Source: a virus. Taken from it: 33,971 nucleotides of DNA. The notes beneath the pieces were generated by a model, which saw only the letters and a list, made by a program, of their open reading frames with translations, had not been told where the DNA came from and did no database searches. Below, in pieces: positions 20,822 through 28,758 of this stretch (position 1 is its first letter; every line of letters starts with the position of its first letter). A program made the position numbers and the translations under genes. The stretch lies in IMG/VR virus record IMGVR_UViG_3300009788_000220, positions 1-33,971 of that record; one strand, given 5' to 3'.

Positions 20822-21235
20822 CTATTCCTCTTCCTCGTCGTAGTCATCTTCAGAATCTTCATCATCAAACGTCTCTGCGTTTGGTCCCGGTATGTCAGAG
20901 CCATCAGGGTTGTAGCCTATCATCAAGCCAGCGTCATACCGGTCAAAATCCTCTGAATTGATACCACGTGATAGCCGCTCATAGGCGTGCTTAGACTTAA
21001 CTATGCGTTCGTGACTCATATTCGCCCGTTTCTCACACTCTTCATCGGCGGGCTCGCAAACGCCATGCTGGACGAGCCTGAACGATTCTTTGTGATTGAT
21101 TACCGCTCCCTTTTTCCAGAAGCGAATCTTGACGTCTTCTCCGTTACGATATACTTCTAAGACATGCGTATCATCTCTGTGAAGTTGCGGAGGACCGTTA
21201 TACTCGACGTCATCCCGTATATATCTTGCTTTCAT
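20822..21235 (-). CDS. Hypothetical protein with very acidic tail
   Basis: A 137-aa protein with a small beta domain at the N-terminus (THVLEVYRNGEDVKIRFWKKG), a helical middle, and a C-terminal run of D/E residues (ETFDDEDSEDDYDEEEE). Acidic tails of this kind occur in several small proteins of this genome. Position suggests a tail-related or scaffolding role. Not recognised. Confidence 0.5.
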   Translation of the reverse strand: MKARYIRDDVEYNGPPQLHRDDTHVLEVYRNGEDVKIRFWKKGAVINHKESFRLVQHGVCEPADEECEKRANMSHERIVKSKHAYERLSRGINSEDFDRYDAGLMIGYNPDGSDIPGPNAETFDDEDSEDDYDEEEE

Positions 21236-21247
21236 GTCAGTTACTCA

Positions 21248-21673
21248 TTAAGTCGGATATGTCATAAGTCCATCAAGCTTGAGACTGATAGAAGCCTTGA
21301 GTCCGTCGTCCATATCGACAGTCCATCCGTAGCCAGTTCCAGCCATTGTGAAGTTCGCAGTTGTGACTGCGGCATCCGCAAACGAAATCTGCCATAAGCG
21401 ATCTGCTGCGGAAAGTTCTGGGGCCGTTACTCTGTCTGTAATACTTTGATGGCCCGCCAAAACTGGGTCCATGAAAATTTCAAAATCTACACTCCCCCCT
21501 TCACTGTAGCCAGTAGGTGTATGCGGAATTGCGGCTCCGCCATCGAGTGTTTTATTCTCAAAAGTCTGAACTTCCGCCCCGGAGTGATCGATTGATATAA
21601 CTTGAGCTACGGCGACGAGCGACGAGCTGACGGTATGTTTTATTATTGTCCCTTTGCAAATAACCTTCGCCAT
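21248..21673 (-). CDS. Major tail (tube) protein
   Basis: A 141-aa protein beginning MAKVICKGTIIKHTVSSSLVAVAQVISID, which fits the first strands of the siphovirus tail tube fold. SVDFEIFMDPVLAGHQSITD (strand plus D-P-x-x-x-G-H) and a C-terminal G-W-T-V-D-M-D-D-G-L-K-A-S-I-S-L-K block follow; the last is typical of tube proteins, which end in K-x-x-G. It lies four genes before the tape measure. Confidence 0.7.
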   Translation of the reverse strand: MAKVICKGTIIKHTVSSSLVAVAQVISIDHSGAEVQTFENKTLDGGAAIPHTPTGYSEGGSVDFEIFMDPVLAGHQSITDRVTAPELSAADRLWQISFADAAVTTANFTMAGTGYGWTVDMDDGLKASISLKLDGLMTYPT

Positions 21674-21704
21674 TATTGGCTCCCTTATTCAAAATAACCT
21701 ATTT

Positions 21705-22250
21705 TCATGTGTCCCTACCAACTATAAAAATGTCGTAGGTTAGATCTGCCGACGACGTCATTGTCAGTAGGTGGTCGCTCGTGTCCGAAACAGCAAATGC
21801 GGGGTCAGCACCCGCACCGAATATAAAGAACCCGCCCGGCGGAATCGGACCAACCGCAGCGGTATCAACTCCGTTGAACGGCGTCGCCCACGCGGTGGCC
21901 GCGTTTTTGTTGCCAACGGTTAAATTACCCGTGGATGTTGAATTGTTTTCGACAATTACAAGAACAATATCTATCTGCGTGACGGACCCACCGATCGCGT
22001 TCTCTCCGGCTCCAGCCCCAAGATTGATCGTACCAAAATCAAATACGTCGATATCTTCCGACGTCGCACCACTGAGTGAGCGACCCTTAGACCCCCAAAA
22101 AATATCAGCCTTGTCCGTCGTGGTCCCGTCTGTGAGTGCTAGTGTTATTATTTTACTAATCGGATGTGAGACGGTGTCTCCGTCCGTCAACGTATTGATG
22201 TAAGTGCCGGAGAGACTTGCCCTGAATGTTGCCGTCAGTGCGTCTGCCAT
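21705..22250 (-). CDS. Putative virion structural protein
   Basis: A 181-aa protein, beta-rich and low in charge, with LTDGTTTDKADIFWGSKGRSLSG and GPIPPGGFFIFGAGADPAFAV. The latter motif, P-P-G-G-x-F-x-x-x-G-x-x-x-P, resembles strands of jelly-roll decoration proteins. It lies between the tail terminator and tail tube genes and may be a second tail or decoration component. Confidence 0.5.
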   Translation of the reverse strand: MADALTATFRASLSGTYINTLTDGDTVSHPISKIITLALTDGTTTDKADIFWGSKGRSLSGATSEDIDVFDFGTINLGAGAGENAIGGSVTQIDIVLVIVENNSTSTGNLTVGNKNAATAWATPFNGVDTAAVGPIPPGGFFIFGAGADPAFAVSDTSDHLLTMTSSADLTYDIFIVGRDT

Positions 22251-22258
22251 TATTTATC

Positions 22259-22666
22259 TCACACAGGTTTATACTGAATTTGAAAATCTAAAGTCGTGAC
22301 GTACAACCCGCCATCGCTGCCGTCCACTGGTTGCTCGAAATCGTCCGATTCACCAGTGAATAAAACCGCGTCAATCGTTTGGTCCCCTGCGGCCCCGGTA
22401 TAGTCTTTCAGAAACGCCCGAACTGCCTTTGATAATATGTCGGCTCTGGTGGATGTCCGTGACTTACAGTCTACATCAAAGTCAATGAATCGAAGTTCCG
22501 AAGTTCCGTCGAGTGAATTGTTTTCGTCGCTGGTCATCTGGGTGATCAGTATGTGATCCAAATTTTCATCCGCACTTTGCGGCAAACGAGTTACATAGAC
22601 TCTGTCGCTGACAATCGACGTGATCGCATTCGTCGTTTTGAATAGTTTCTGGAGTCCCGTTTTCAT
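22259..22666 (-). CDS. Tail terminator-like protein (DUF3168 type)
   Basis: A 135-aa protein. The N-terminus LQKLFKTTNAITSIVSDRVYVTRLPQSADENLDHILITQMTSD has the order of DUF3168 and tail terminator proteins: a helix, the S-D-R-V-Y-x-x-x-x-P-Q motif and a strand, then a helix with A-D-I-L-S-K-A-V-R-A-F-L. These cap the tail tube and join it to the head. It overlaps the next upstream gene by 4 nt. Confidence 0.7.
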   Translation of the reverse strand: MKTGLQKLFKTTNAITSIVSDRVYVTRLPQSADENLDHILITQMTSDENNSLDGTSELRFIDFDVDCKSRTSTRADILSKAVRAFLKDYTGAAGDQTIDAVLFTGESDDFEQPVDGSDGGLYVTTLDFQIQYKPV

Positions 22667-23199
22667 TTCTTAAATTCACGCTCAATACCTTTGCCAATGT
22701 TGTCTTTTACCTTTTGGATAAACGCCGCCTCGCTTTTGGCAAAACCGAGTTTGACGGCTGGTAAGGAAGGCATGATTCCAGTTTTGCGAAGCGTTGTGCA
22801 TTGGAATCTCGCTACTGTGCCCAATAACGGCCAATGGGGTGCTCGACCGAGGCCAACACCGGGACGACCGGGACGTGAGCCACGCACAGCTATTTTTCTC
22901 CCAATACACGGGCCTCGGGACTTACGCTTACCTTTACGGTCAGGTCTCTTCTGCCCAACACCTGCACCAACTTTTGCCAAAATTAGACCGTCACCTTTTC
23001 TGGTATTACGCCGGAACCGGAATCCAATCGATTTCTTTACATCCTTCATGCTTGGCGGTATTTCTGATTTGATAGCCTTGGCGATGACCCGCATCCCCGC
23101 TCGAATCCCTGCCGCAGCAACTTTTCTAGCAGACTTGTTAGCTAGTTCGTTAAGTTTGCGGTCCAGTTCTTTGTCACCCGTCAAGAGCTTGGTTGCCAT
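22663..23199 (-). CDS. HK97 gp10-like neck/minor tail protein
   Basis: Using ATG 23199 (TGATG overlap with the previous stop, GGAA upstream) the protein has 178 aa. It begins MATKLLTGDKELDRKLNELANKSARKVAAAGIRAGMRVIAKAIKSE, the typical N-terminal helix and A-x-x-x-x-A-x-x-G-x-x-x-x-x-A-I pattern of HK97 gp10-like proteins. The middle is very basic and Gly/Arg-rich. Its position between head closure and tail terminator agrees. Confidence 0.75.
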   Translation of the reverse strand: MATKLLTGDKELDRKLNELANKSARKVAAAGIRAGMRVIAKAIKSEIPPSMKDVKKSIGFRFRRNTRKGDGLILAKVGAGVGQKRPDRKGKRKSRGPCIGRKIAVRGSRPGRPGVGLGRAPHWPLLGTVARFQCTTLRKTGIMPSLPAVKLGFAKSEAAFIQKVKDNIGKGIEREFKK

Positions 23200-23546
23200 C
23201 AATTCGGTTCCTTGCACTGCATCTCAATAACCTGTCTTTGCTCATCGATGTCATAGGCGGCCACAATATTGATTGTTCTATCTCCGACTCTGATTCGCAT
23301 TTCCGAGTCGATTTTTCGTGTCAATCTGCCGTACGGGACCTGGATAATGTGGCTCACTTCCGCGTTGATTTTGTCAGACTTCCACCACTCACGCCCGCCT
23401 TTGGTTTTGATATTCGCCCAACTTACGACGTGGGTTTCCCAGTTCCCTTCGTCTTTCAGATCCACTTCGCCGTGATCGTCCGTTTCTGGATTCAGTTCGA
23501 TCCGTTGAATCGTGATACGCCGGTTGAAGTTGCCTGATTCCATCAC
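23199..23546 (-). CDS. Head-closure protein (head-tail joining)
   Basis: A 115-aa protein beginning MMESGNFNRRITIQRIELNPETDDHGEV, the usual start of SPP1 gp16/HK97 head-closure proteins (R-x-x-I-x-x-Q). Further matches are WETHVVSWANIKTKGGREW and a C-terminal RDRTINIVAAYDIDEQRQ-like strand pattern. The second ATG (23543) is also possible. Gene order connector, closure, gp10, terminator is standard. Confidence 0.78.
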   Translation of the reverse strand: MMESGNFNRRITIQRIELNPETDDHGEVDLKDEGNWETHVVSWANIKTKGGREWWKSDKINAEVSHIIQVPYGRLTRKIDSEMRIRVGDRTINIVAAYDIDEQRQVIEMQCKEPN

Positions 23547-23549
23547 ACA

Positions 23550-24413
23550 TCACCCAATCACTCCTGAGAATTTGTCGTAATAGAGAAGGGCATCTACCGT
23601 TGTTCTAAGACGATCCGTCATTGTGCCGATCGGTCCCCGATTCCAGTACCAGTCGGCAACCATTAGCTTGATTGCGTGCTTGATCCGTTGTGGGACAGTC
23701 GATCCTGCTGGCACGCCTGTTCCGTAGCCCGCGACAAACACTATGGTCACGTCGTCGATATGGCCGCGTGTTGACGGCCAAGTTTTATTAAATGCGGGAA
23801 TTATCCGTCCGGGCTGTGAGGTAAAGTCAGGCGTAAAATCTGTCCCTGTAACGAGCGTCTGAGAATCGCCTGCGAAATCGACGTAAGAAACTGAAGTAAT
23901 TGATGCCAACGGTTGTTTCGGGATCTGAATTTCATCCGGCGGAAACCTGTCCAGATTCAGAACCCATGTCTGAGTCATCAGTGACGACCATTGGTATTGC
24001 TCTGCGTATTCGCGTGCGGCGACTACCATCTGGCGGATGTCGTCCTCGTCGGGAGTCGAGATGAAGACTTTAACTGCTCCCGTATGGGAGATAATCGGAG
24101 TCCCGAACACGCCACGCTGGAATGTGACATTGTTTCCGGATACTTCCGTGACCTCCATGATCTCGCTGCCGATTTTAATCAGCAGTCCGGAGACAAACGT
24201 AATCCGCCCGTAATTCGTAACCGCACTGCTTATCGTCACAGGATTTGTCGTGTTGCCAAAATCTGTCGAGTTATGCGTCTCCAACGAATCGACGTCAACC
24301 ACACCGTCAAGCCTCAGATGACGCATCGCTTCCGCTGTCGAAATCGGTTCCCTTATCGGTGCGACCGTTCGGTTGAGCGAATAGTTTTTAACGTCGTCGA
24401 TTACAAGCATCAA
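23550..24413 (-). CDS. Head-tail connector (gp6/phiE125 gp8-like)
   Basis: A 287-aa protein. It starts with PISTAEAMRHLRLDG, the helix found at the start of gp6-like connectors (normally P-I-S-L-x-E-A-K-x-H-L-R). Residues 55-120 are an inserted beta-rich domain (NPVTISSAVTNYG...GNNVTFQRGVFG). The connector fold then resumes at DEDDIRQMVVAAREYAEQYQWSSLMTQTWVLNLDRFP and ends IKHAIKLMVADWYWNRGPIG. The insert makes it about 100 residues longer than most relatives. Confidence 0.78.
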   Translation of the reverse strand: MMLVIDDVKNYSLNRTVAPIREPISTAEAMRHLRLDGVVDVDSLETHNSTDFGNTTNPVTISSAVTNYGRITFVSGLLIKIGSEIMEVTEVSGNNVTFQRGVFGTPIISHTGAVKVFISTPDEDDIRQMVVAAREYAEQYQWSSLMTQTWVLNLDRFPPDEIQIPKQPLASITSVSYVDFAGDSQTLVTGTDFTPDFTSQPGRIIPAFNKTWPSTRGHIDDVTIVFVAGYGTGVPAGSTVPQRIKHAIKLMVADWYWNRGPIGTMTDRLRTTVDALLYYDKFSGVIG

Positions 24414-24910
24414 ACAAGGTTTCCGTCAGTGCTTAACGGTTCCCATAGAGCCCCGAATGTGATCTCTGCGTCTGCAGGTGCATCCGTGGTCGTGTACCGA
24501 TAATCGATACTTGTCACCGCAGCCGTTTTCTTCACGACGATAAACGGCGACAACAATCCTTGACCAGCCGAAGCAGGCTCAGTGATTTTTGCCGCCGCGT
24601 TATCGTCGAGCGTCAAGGCAACGGCGGCTAAGGCAGTTTTAGAAACCAGTGTCCCAACGGCGAGACCGCTGAGAGCTATTCCGGTAACGGCTTCCGTCAG
24701 ATCGATCGTCGCCGTCTGGTCGTTCGTTCGAAGGTGGCCCTTCGTGTGATTCGTTAAATCCGTCGCACCGGTCACGACGCCCCAGATGCCGTGAACCAAG
24801 ACCGACCCGGTGACGGTAAACAACACAACGCTGGCGGTTGTGCCGCTGGCGTCGAGTGTCGCAACCTTACGGGCGAGCAGGATTCGGCTTGATTGGTCCT
24901 GGATTCTCAC
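24410..24910 (-). CDS. Putative head structural protein, GTG start
   Basis: I place the start at GTG 24910 because AGGAAGG lies 5 nt upstream and the preceding gene stops at 24912; the frame upstream of this has no supported start. The 166-aa protein is rich in Ala, Thr and Val (TTASVVLFTVTGSVLVHGIWGVVTG...TIDLTEAVTGIALSGLAVGTLVSK), the composition of a beta-structured virion or decoration protein. Not recognised. Confidence 0.55.
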   Translation of the reverse strand: MRIQDQSSRILLARKVATLDASGTTASVVLFTVTGSVLVHGIWGVVTGATDLTNHTKGHLRTNDQTATIDLTEAVTGIALSGLAVGTLVSKTALAAVALTLDDNAAAKITEPASAGQGLLSPFIVVKKTAAVTSIDYRYTTTDAPADAEITFGALWEPLSTDGNLV

Positions 24911-24911
24911 G

Positions 24912-25190
24912 TCAGCCTTCCTGGATAACGGACATGTTTGTAGCGACTGCCGCAAAGAACTGAAGTGCACCTAATTCTTTCGGACCGCCGTTTATTTCTA
25001 CCGCAGCCGTCCCGAGCGGATCGCTCGAAGCCGTTGCCGTACCGTCGTCCATGTAGATTCCCGCAGCGTGCGGGCGTAGTGTCACTTTTTTAGTAGCATC
25101 TTCGAGAGCCGTACCGGTAATCAACGTTGCGAGTGTTGCGGTTGCCGATACGGAGACGATTTCGATTGTCGGCTTGATTCCGCTTCCCAT
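24912..25190 (-). CDS. Hypothetical head-region protein
   Basis: A 92-aa protein from ATG 25190 with GGAGGAG 4 nt upstream. Sequence beta-rich: IKPTIEIVSVSATATLATLITGTALEDATKKVTLRPHAAGIYMDDG. The start overlaps no gene, since the preceding stop is at 25192. Position among decoration and connector genes suggests a virion component. No family recognised. Confidence 0.5.
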   Translation of the reverse strand: MGSGIKPTIEIVSVSATATLATLITGTALEDATKKVTLRPHAAGIYMDDGTATASSDPLGTAAVEINGGPKELGALQFFAAVATNMSVIQEG

Positions 25191-25191
25191 G

Positions 25192-25407
25192 TCACTCCTC
25201 CGATTCGTCTGATTCTTCTTCCGTCTCTTCCGGTGGCTCCTCTGCGGACTGAACCGGTCCGCAAAGGGACTCGGCGAAATCCATCGCGTTCCGCTTACTA
25301 TCGGTCGTGAGTAGAACGTCGCCGGATACATCGGTAACCGTGTATTTACGACCGACGCTTTCAGCGAGATTTTCAGAGATACAGTAACCGTTACAGAGTT
25401 CTGGCAT
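25192..25407 (-). CDS. Small acidic hypothetical protein
   Basis: A 71-aa protein. The first 45 residues form a small mixed domain (VGRKYTVTDVSGDVLLTTDSKRNAMDFAESL) and the last 20 are mostly E/D/S (EEPPEETEEESDESEE). The acidic end encodes the GGAGGAG ribosome binding site of the next gene. Unknown function. Confidence 0.5.
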   Translation of the reverse strand: MPELCNGYCISENLAESVGRKYTVTDVSGDVLLTTDSKRNAMDFAESLCGPVQSAEEPPEETEEESDESEE

Positions 25408-25418
25408 ATTTATTTTCC

Positions 25419-26327
25419 TTACGCGACAGCAGGTTCAAGCGAACCGCTCAAGTCGGTTTCAAAGTCTTCGTAATAATTTTCAAGTGATCCAAGATCACCG
25501 TTGACGATGCCCCCCGTGGCATGTCCGCCACAACATCGATTGTCCGCGCAAATACCTGTTGCCGTGGCAGCCATGTTGATGCACCCATCCGCAACACCGT
25601 TTGTATTGAGAATATAGTTGTTGATTATCGAACATTTAGTGACGACTCCCGCGCCGCCAAGACACATTGTTTGAAAAATTCCCATCAAGATGTTGTCGCG
25701 AATGACGTGTCCGTGCCCGGTACCCGCAAGGTTCAGAAAATGCGTGTTTGCCGTCCCGACAGCATCAGCGTGGCAACCTTCGATGGTTATTCGATCGGAC
25801 GCAGTAGCCGCAGCGTCCTGCACCCAAATCTTCGCGTTTAAGGTCGCCGATGTGTCAGTAAACCGGCAGTTCCGCAACGTGAAATCGTCCGCATTCACGT
25901 CAATCGCAGCAGTAATATCCAGGAAATTGGCTATGAAATGGATGTTCTCGATAGTGACGTTTGCGGCGTCAATATCGACATCGGCAGTGATAGCCGTGTC
26001 GAGTGTTACGGTAGGAGTCGCCGCACCATCGCCGATCCCGAGCAAAGTTATCCCAGCCACATCGAAATCGAGAGCGCCGGCGGCCGATCCTACCTCGGCA
26101 TGTCCAGGCATTGCGTAAATTATGTCGCCATTATTTGCCGTACATTGACTGACTGCGAAATCAATCGTTGCAAACGGAGCGTCCGGGGTCTGCCCGTAGC
26201 TGTTTGTGTCGCCGTTGTCAGCGGCCCCGCTATCAACATAGAAGCGATTTCCTGTCGAACGGGACATATCTTCGACGGTCGAGAGGCCGCCGAGTTGATT
26301 TTTGTAGAACAATGCTGAACGTGCCAT
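25419..26327 (-). CDS. Right-handed beta-helix virion protein
   Basis: A 302-aa protein with repeated rungs of the pectate-lyase-like beta-helix: ITLLGIGDGAATPTVTLD, VTIENIHFIANFLDIT, FTLRNCRFTDTSATLN, ITIEGCHADAVG, HVIRDNILMGIF, CSIINNYILN. The N-terminus (FYVDSGAADNGDTNSYGQTPDAPFATIDFAV) is the usual cap. The I-x-N-x-x-I/F repetition and lack of a clear catalytic cluster point to a structural or host-surface-binding role. It is unusual to find it next to the capsid gene and not in the tail fibre region. Confidence 0.75.
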   Translation of the reverse strand: MARSALFYKNQLGGLSTVEDMSRSTGNRFYVDSGAADNGDTNSYGQTPDAPFATIDFAVSQCTANNGDIIYAMPGHAEVGSAAGALDFDVAGITLLGIGDGAATPTVTLDTAITADVDIDAANVTIENIHFIANFLDITAAIDVNADDFTLRNCRFTDTSATLNAKIWVQDAAATASDRITIEGCHADAVGTANTHFLNLAGTGHGHVIRDNILMGIFQTMCLGGAGVVTKCSIINNYILNTNGVADGCINMAATATGICADNRCCGGHATGGIVNGDLGSLENYYEDFETDLSGSLEPAVA

Positions 26328-26360
26328 GTCAGGGTATCTCCTGTGTTAGGCTGGTGATGT

Positions 26361-26846
26361 TTAAGTGTTGCTGTGCGGAGTGACGTAGACTTTCTCGCCA
26401 CTCACTGCGGCACCGTTTTTCTCCGCGAACTTCTCTTTCGCGTTGTACAGAACCATGAACGCATTGATGTTGTCCACGCCCGTGTTTCCAGCCTCCGCAA
26501 GGCAAAAGTTGACGAAGGGCTTGCCTACAGGAAGGTCTTCGTTTCGAATTTCCAGTATTACGAAATCTCCGTCAGCGTCGATCGGCGTGTCAGTGTCGTA
26601 ATTCCCGGTAGCAGAATCCGTAGTGACTTCCACATTCCCGGTTCCGGACGAATCTGACGCAGCCTCAATTCGACACTCGTCGAGATCGTCGCCAGCATCC
26701 CATGTTCCAACTTCGACGTAAACTAAACACGACTCGAAGCCGGACATGTCCATCCAAGTGGCGAGACTTGCGCTCGTGCCGCCGATGTCCGTCGTGTTGA
26801 TCATGCTGATCTTCGCGTCGTGCGAAAGTTGATATCCGCCTGCCAT
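26361..26846 (-). CDS. Putative capsid decoration protein
   Basis: A 161-aa acidic protein directly downstream of the capsid gene. Beta-rich with MDMSGFESCLVYVEVGTWDAGDDLDECRIEAASDSSG and FVILEIRNEDLPVGKPFVNFCLAEAG. The G-F-E-S-C-L-V-Y-V-x-V-G-T-W segment resembles head-fibre or decoration proteins in several phages. Role inferred from position and fold pattern. Confidence 0.55.
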   Translation of the reverse strand: MAGGYQLSHDAKISMINTTDIGGTSASLATWMDMSGFESCLVYVEVGTWDAGDDLDECRIEAASDSSGTGNVEVTTDSATGNYDTDTPIDADGDFVILEIRNEDLPVGKPFVNFCLAEAGNTGVDNINAFMVLYNAKEKFAEKNGAAVSGEKVYVTPHSNT

Positions 26847-26881
26847 TTGATTTCTCCCGTATTGGAGTTTGCGTTGATTTG

Positions 26882-28222
26882 TTAGGCTCGCACTGCGAGG
26901 GTGATAAACGGCGAGATGGTTGGCGTTCCCTTGAATGGAGTGAGTGCCGATTTCCGTTTGGGCTTTCCGTCCACACGGAGAATGAATCGGAATACTTCCT
27001 GGTCAGTCAAGAACTCGACGTGCATCGAACGTGCCGACTGAATCCCACCCTTGTCGATCGTCTTGTACTGCGAGAAATTTCCGAAAATAATGTCCCCGAC
27101 CGAGCCAACCGTCGCGCATTGTTCAATCGGTCGAATTGGACGGCCCAGCAATGTTCCAAACGGAGCACCGGAAATTCCGCCGGCCGGCAGGAAAACGGGC
27201 ACGCCGCCGGTGCCGACCGTATGCTGCAGCTTGAAGAGTTGCGGCCAGCAGTCCTGATTGATGAACCATTCCGCACCGCTCAGGTATTGAGCCATCATCC
27301 GCGAATACATATTTTCAATGTTTTCTGAAATGATGGTTGCGGCTCCCTGCGGCGTTTCTTTTGCAACGCTGACTGTCGAGGCAAAGCCGACGATGCCCTG
27401 CGGCTTACCGGCCCCGTCGCCGTTTATGGCAGCATCGTCAAGTTGGAAACCAAATTCTTCCCTGAAAGCTTGGCTGATCACAGACTCCAGAGCCGACGTG
27501 TCCATGAGCAATTCGTCAGTTGCGTAGAACAAGCCGATCATCTTTTTCAACGTCAACTCGAATTGGTAAAAGTCGGGCTTCGACTTTGTTGCCGCCTCGC
27601 CCTCGGTAGCCCAAAAGGTTTGGATGCCGCCCCAACGGCTTCCATTTGCCCGGCTGGTTTCATTGACTGCGTTTTGCTTCAGCCCATTCGAGTTCGCCCC
27701 GATCGTCGTATTGTCGGCACGTCCCCAAACGACTGATGTCTCATACGTGTCTGCGAGTAGCTGTTGGGAGAAATCTTGCTGAACGAGAAATCCGCCGGTT
27801 GACGGGGAACCTTCACTGGCACCCTGAACCGCAGCTTGGATCTCAGCCTGCCTGGGATCAATCGTCCGGCTTATGCAGATATCTTTAATCGCGACCAATT
27901 GTTGGCCGAACGAGCTAAACGGCTGCGGAATGCTTGCCGCCTGTTGCGTGTCTGTGACGTTTGTGATCTGATCGTCGCCGACAATCGTCGAACTCACCGG
28001 GTCGATGTTCAACTCGGACGCCCGGAATTCTTGCTCACGGGTGATGCGAGCCGCGAAGACTTCCCGTTCAGCATCGAGCGAGTCGTATTCCGCTTTCTCG
28101 GTGTCGGTGAAATCAGTATCGCCCCCATCCTCGGCACGCTTATCGAGTTCTGTGAGCAGAGCGTTCTGACGTTCCCGGATTTCCCCGTGTTCTTTTTGCA
28201 GCTTTAGAAGTCGATTCGCCAT
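26882..28222 (-). CDS. Major capsid protein, HK97 fold
   Basis: A 446-aa protein with GAGGAG 8 nt before ATG 28222. Residues 1-75 are a coiled-coil delta (scaffold) domain (LLKLQKEHGEIRERQNALLTELDKR...EREVFAARITREQEF), normally removed by the head protease. After a linker the HK97 core follows: GSPSTGGFLVQQDFSQQLLADTYETSVVWGRA, KKMIGLFYATDELLMDTSALESVISQAFREEFGFQLDDAAINGDGAGKPQG, and the C-terminal EVFRFILRVDGKPKRKSALTPFKG. The Asp-containing G-D-G-x-G-x-P-x-G motif and length fit the family. Confidence 0.93.
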   Translation of the reverse strand: MANRLLKLQKEHGEIRERQNALLTELDKRAEDGGDTDFTDTEKAEYDSLDAEREVFAARITREQEFRASELNIDPVSSTIVGDDQITNVTDTQQAASIPQPFSSFGQQLVAIKDICISRTIDPRQAEIQAAVQGASEGSPSTGGFLVQQDFSQQLLADTYETSVVWGRADNTTIGANSNGLKQNAVNETSRANGSRWGGIQTFWATEGEAATKSKPDFYQFELTLKKMIGLFYATDELLMDTSALESVISQAFREEFGFQLDDAAINGDGAGKPQGIVGFASTVSVAKETPQGAATIISENIENMYSRMMAQYLSGAEWFINQDCWPQLFKLQHTVGTGGVPVFLPAGGISGAPFGTLLGRPIRPIEQCATVGSVGDIIFGNFSQYKTIDKGGIQSARSMHVEFLTDQEVFRFILRVDGKPKRKSALTPFKGTPTISPFITLAVRA

Positions 28223-28242
28223 TTTACAGTCTCCTCAAAGAC

Positions 28243-28290
28243 AAAAAAAAGCGGCTCTGGAATTGTGAATAAACACAGTTCCAAAGCCGC
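28243..28290 (-). terminator. Intrinsic terminator upstream of the capsid gene
   Basis: GCGGCT plus GGAA (28251-28262) pair with TTCC plus AGCCGC (28279-28290) around a loop. In the minus-strand transcript an eight-U run follows (28243-28250). It is only about 20 nt before the capsid ribosome binding site and directly downstream of the two minus-strand guide units, so it could define the 3' end of a short guide RNA. Confidence 0.75.
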
Positions 28291-28380
28291 TTCTGCGTAC
28301 TTTGTAAACTTACTTATGTTTTACTGTCTGTTTGTGTGTCCTGCCGGATCACACGCAAACATCAAGAATAATCTCAAAAA

Positions 28381-28477
28381 CAACCAGCACACGCAAGGTC
28401 GGTTTCAGCCTCTTCATCGCCGGTTGTTTCAAAAGTTGGGCAACCGGGACCTCGTCTTCATGTAAGCCGTCGCCCAA
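28381..28477 (-). ncRNA. Two solitary guide hairpins on the minus strand (units 22 and 23)
   Basis: Unit 23 is transcribed first. Its arms TTGGGC/GCCCAA are at 28472-28477 and 28436-28441, spacer A is CGGCTTACA, the core TGAAGACGA (28452-28460) is a variant, and spacer B is GGTCCCGGT. Unit 22 has arms CAACCGGC/GCTGGTTG (28419-28426 and 28381-28388), spacer A TGAAGAGGC, core TGAAACCGA (28399-28407) and spacer B CCTTGCGTG. Both keep the exact GA-9-9-9-T layout of the plus-strand island 13 kb away. They lie in the 293-nt non-coding gap before the capsid gene. Confidence 0.88.
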
Positions 28478-28515
28478 TGTCTCAACGTTACAAGTATCTC
28501 AAAACAGATGCAAGG

Positions 28516-28758
28516 TCAAATCACCCGCTGCGGAAGGAATGACCATTCCCCACAATAATCATCCTCGTAAACATTCGGCCACTTTAGCCAATCTGAAGCC
28601 CCATGAATTACAGGAGACGAGCCTGCTGAGGGGCTAGGTACGGCGTACATAGCTTGCGGAGACGGGGGGTATCTCTTGCAATCGCCCATCCCCAATGGTT
28701 CTCCATCATCTATGCTTTCAGAAAACCATTTACAAGTTTTGCAGAAGTGATCCATCAA
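28516..28758 (-). CDS. Small Cys-rich zinc-binding protein
   Basis: An 80-aa protein with FCKTCKWFSE, MGDCKRYPP, WPNVYEDDYCGEW. The pattern C-x-x-C-K-W-F ... G-x-C-x-R-x-P-P ... W-P-x-V-x-x-x-D-x-C-G-E is common in phage and bacterial zinc-ribbon proteins of unknown role. A related arrangement occurs in the gene at 31391-31735. It overlaps the protease gene by 4 nt. Confidence 0.65.
   Translation of the reverse strand: MMDHFCKTCKWFSESIDDGEPLGMGDCKRYPPSPQAMYAVPSPSAGSSPVIHGASDWLKWPNVYEDDYCGEWSFLPQRVI

Noticed and set aside
23547-23555. A perfect match to spacer B of unit 18 in the head-closure region
   Set aside because: With 46 nine-mers and 34 kb on two strands about a dozen single matches are expected by chance, and spacer A of the same unit has no match nearby.
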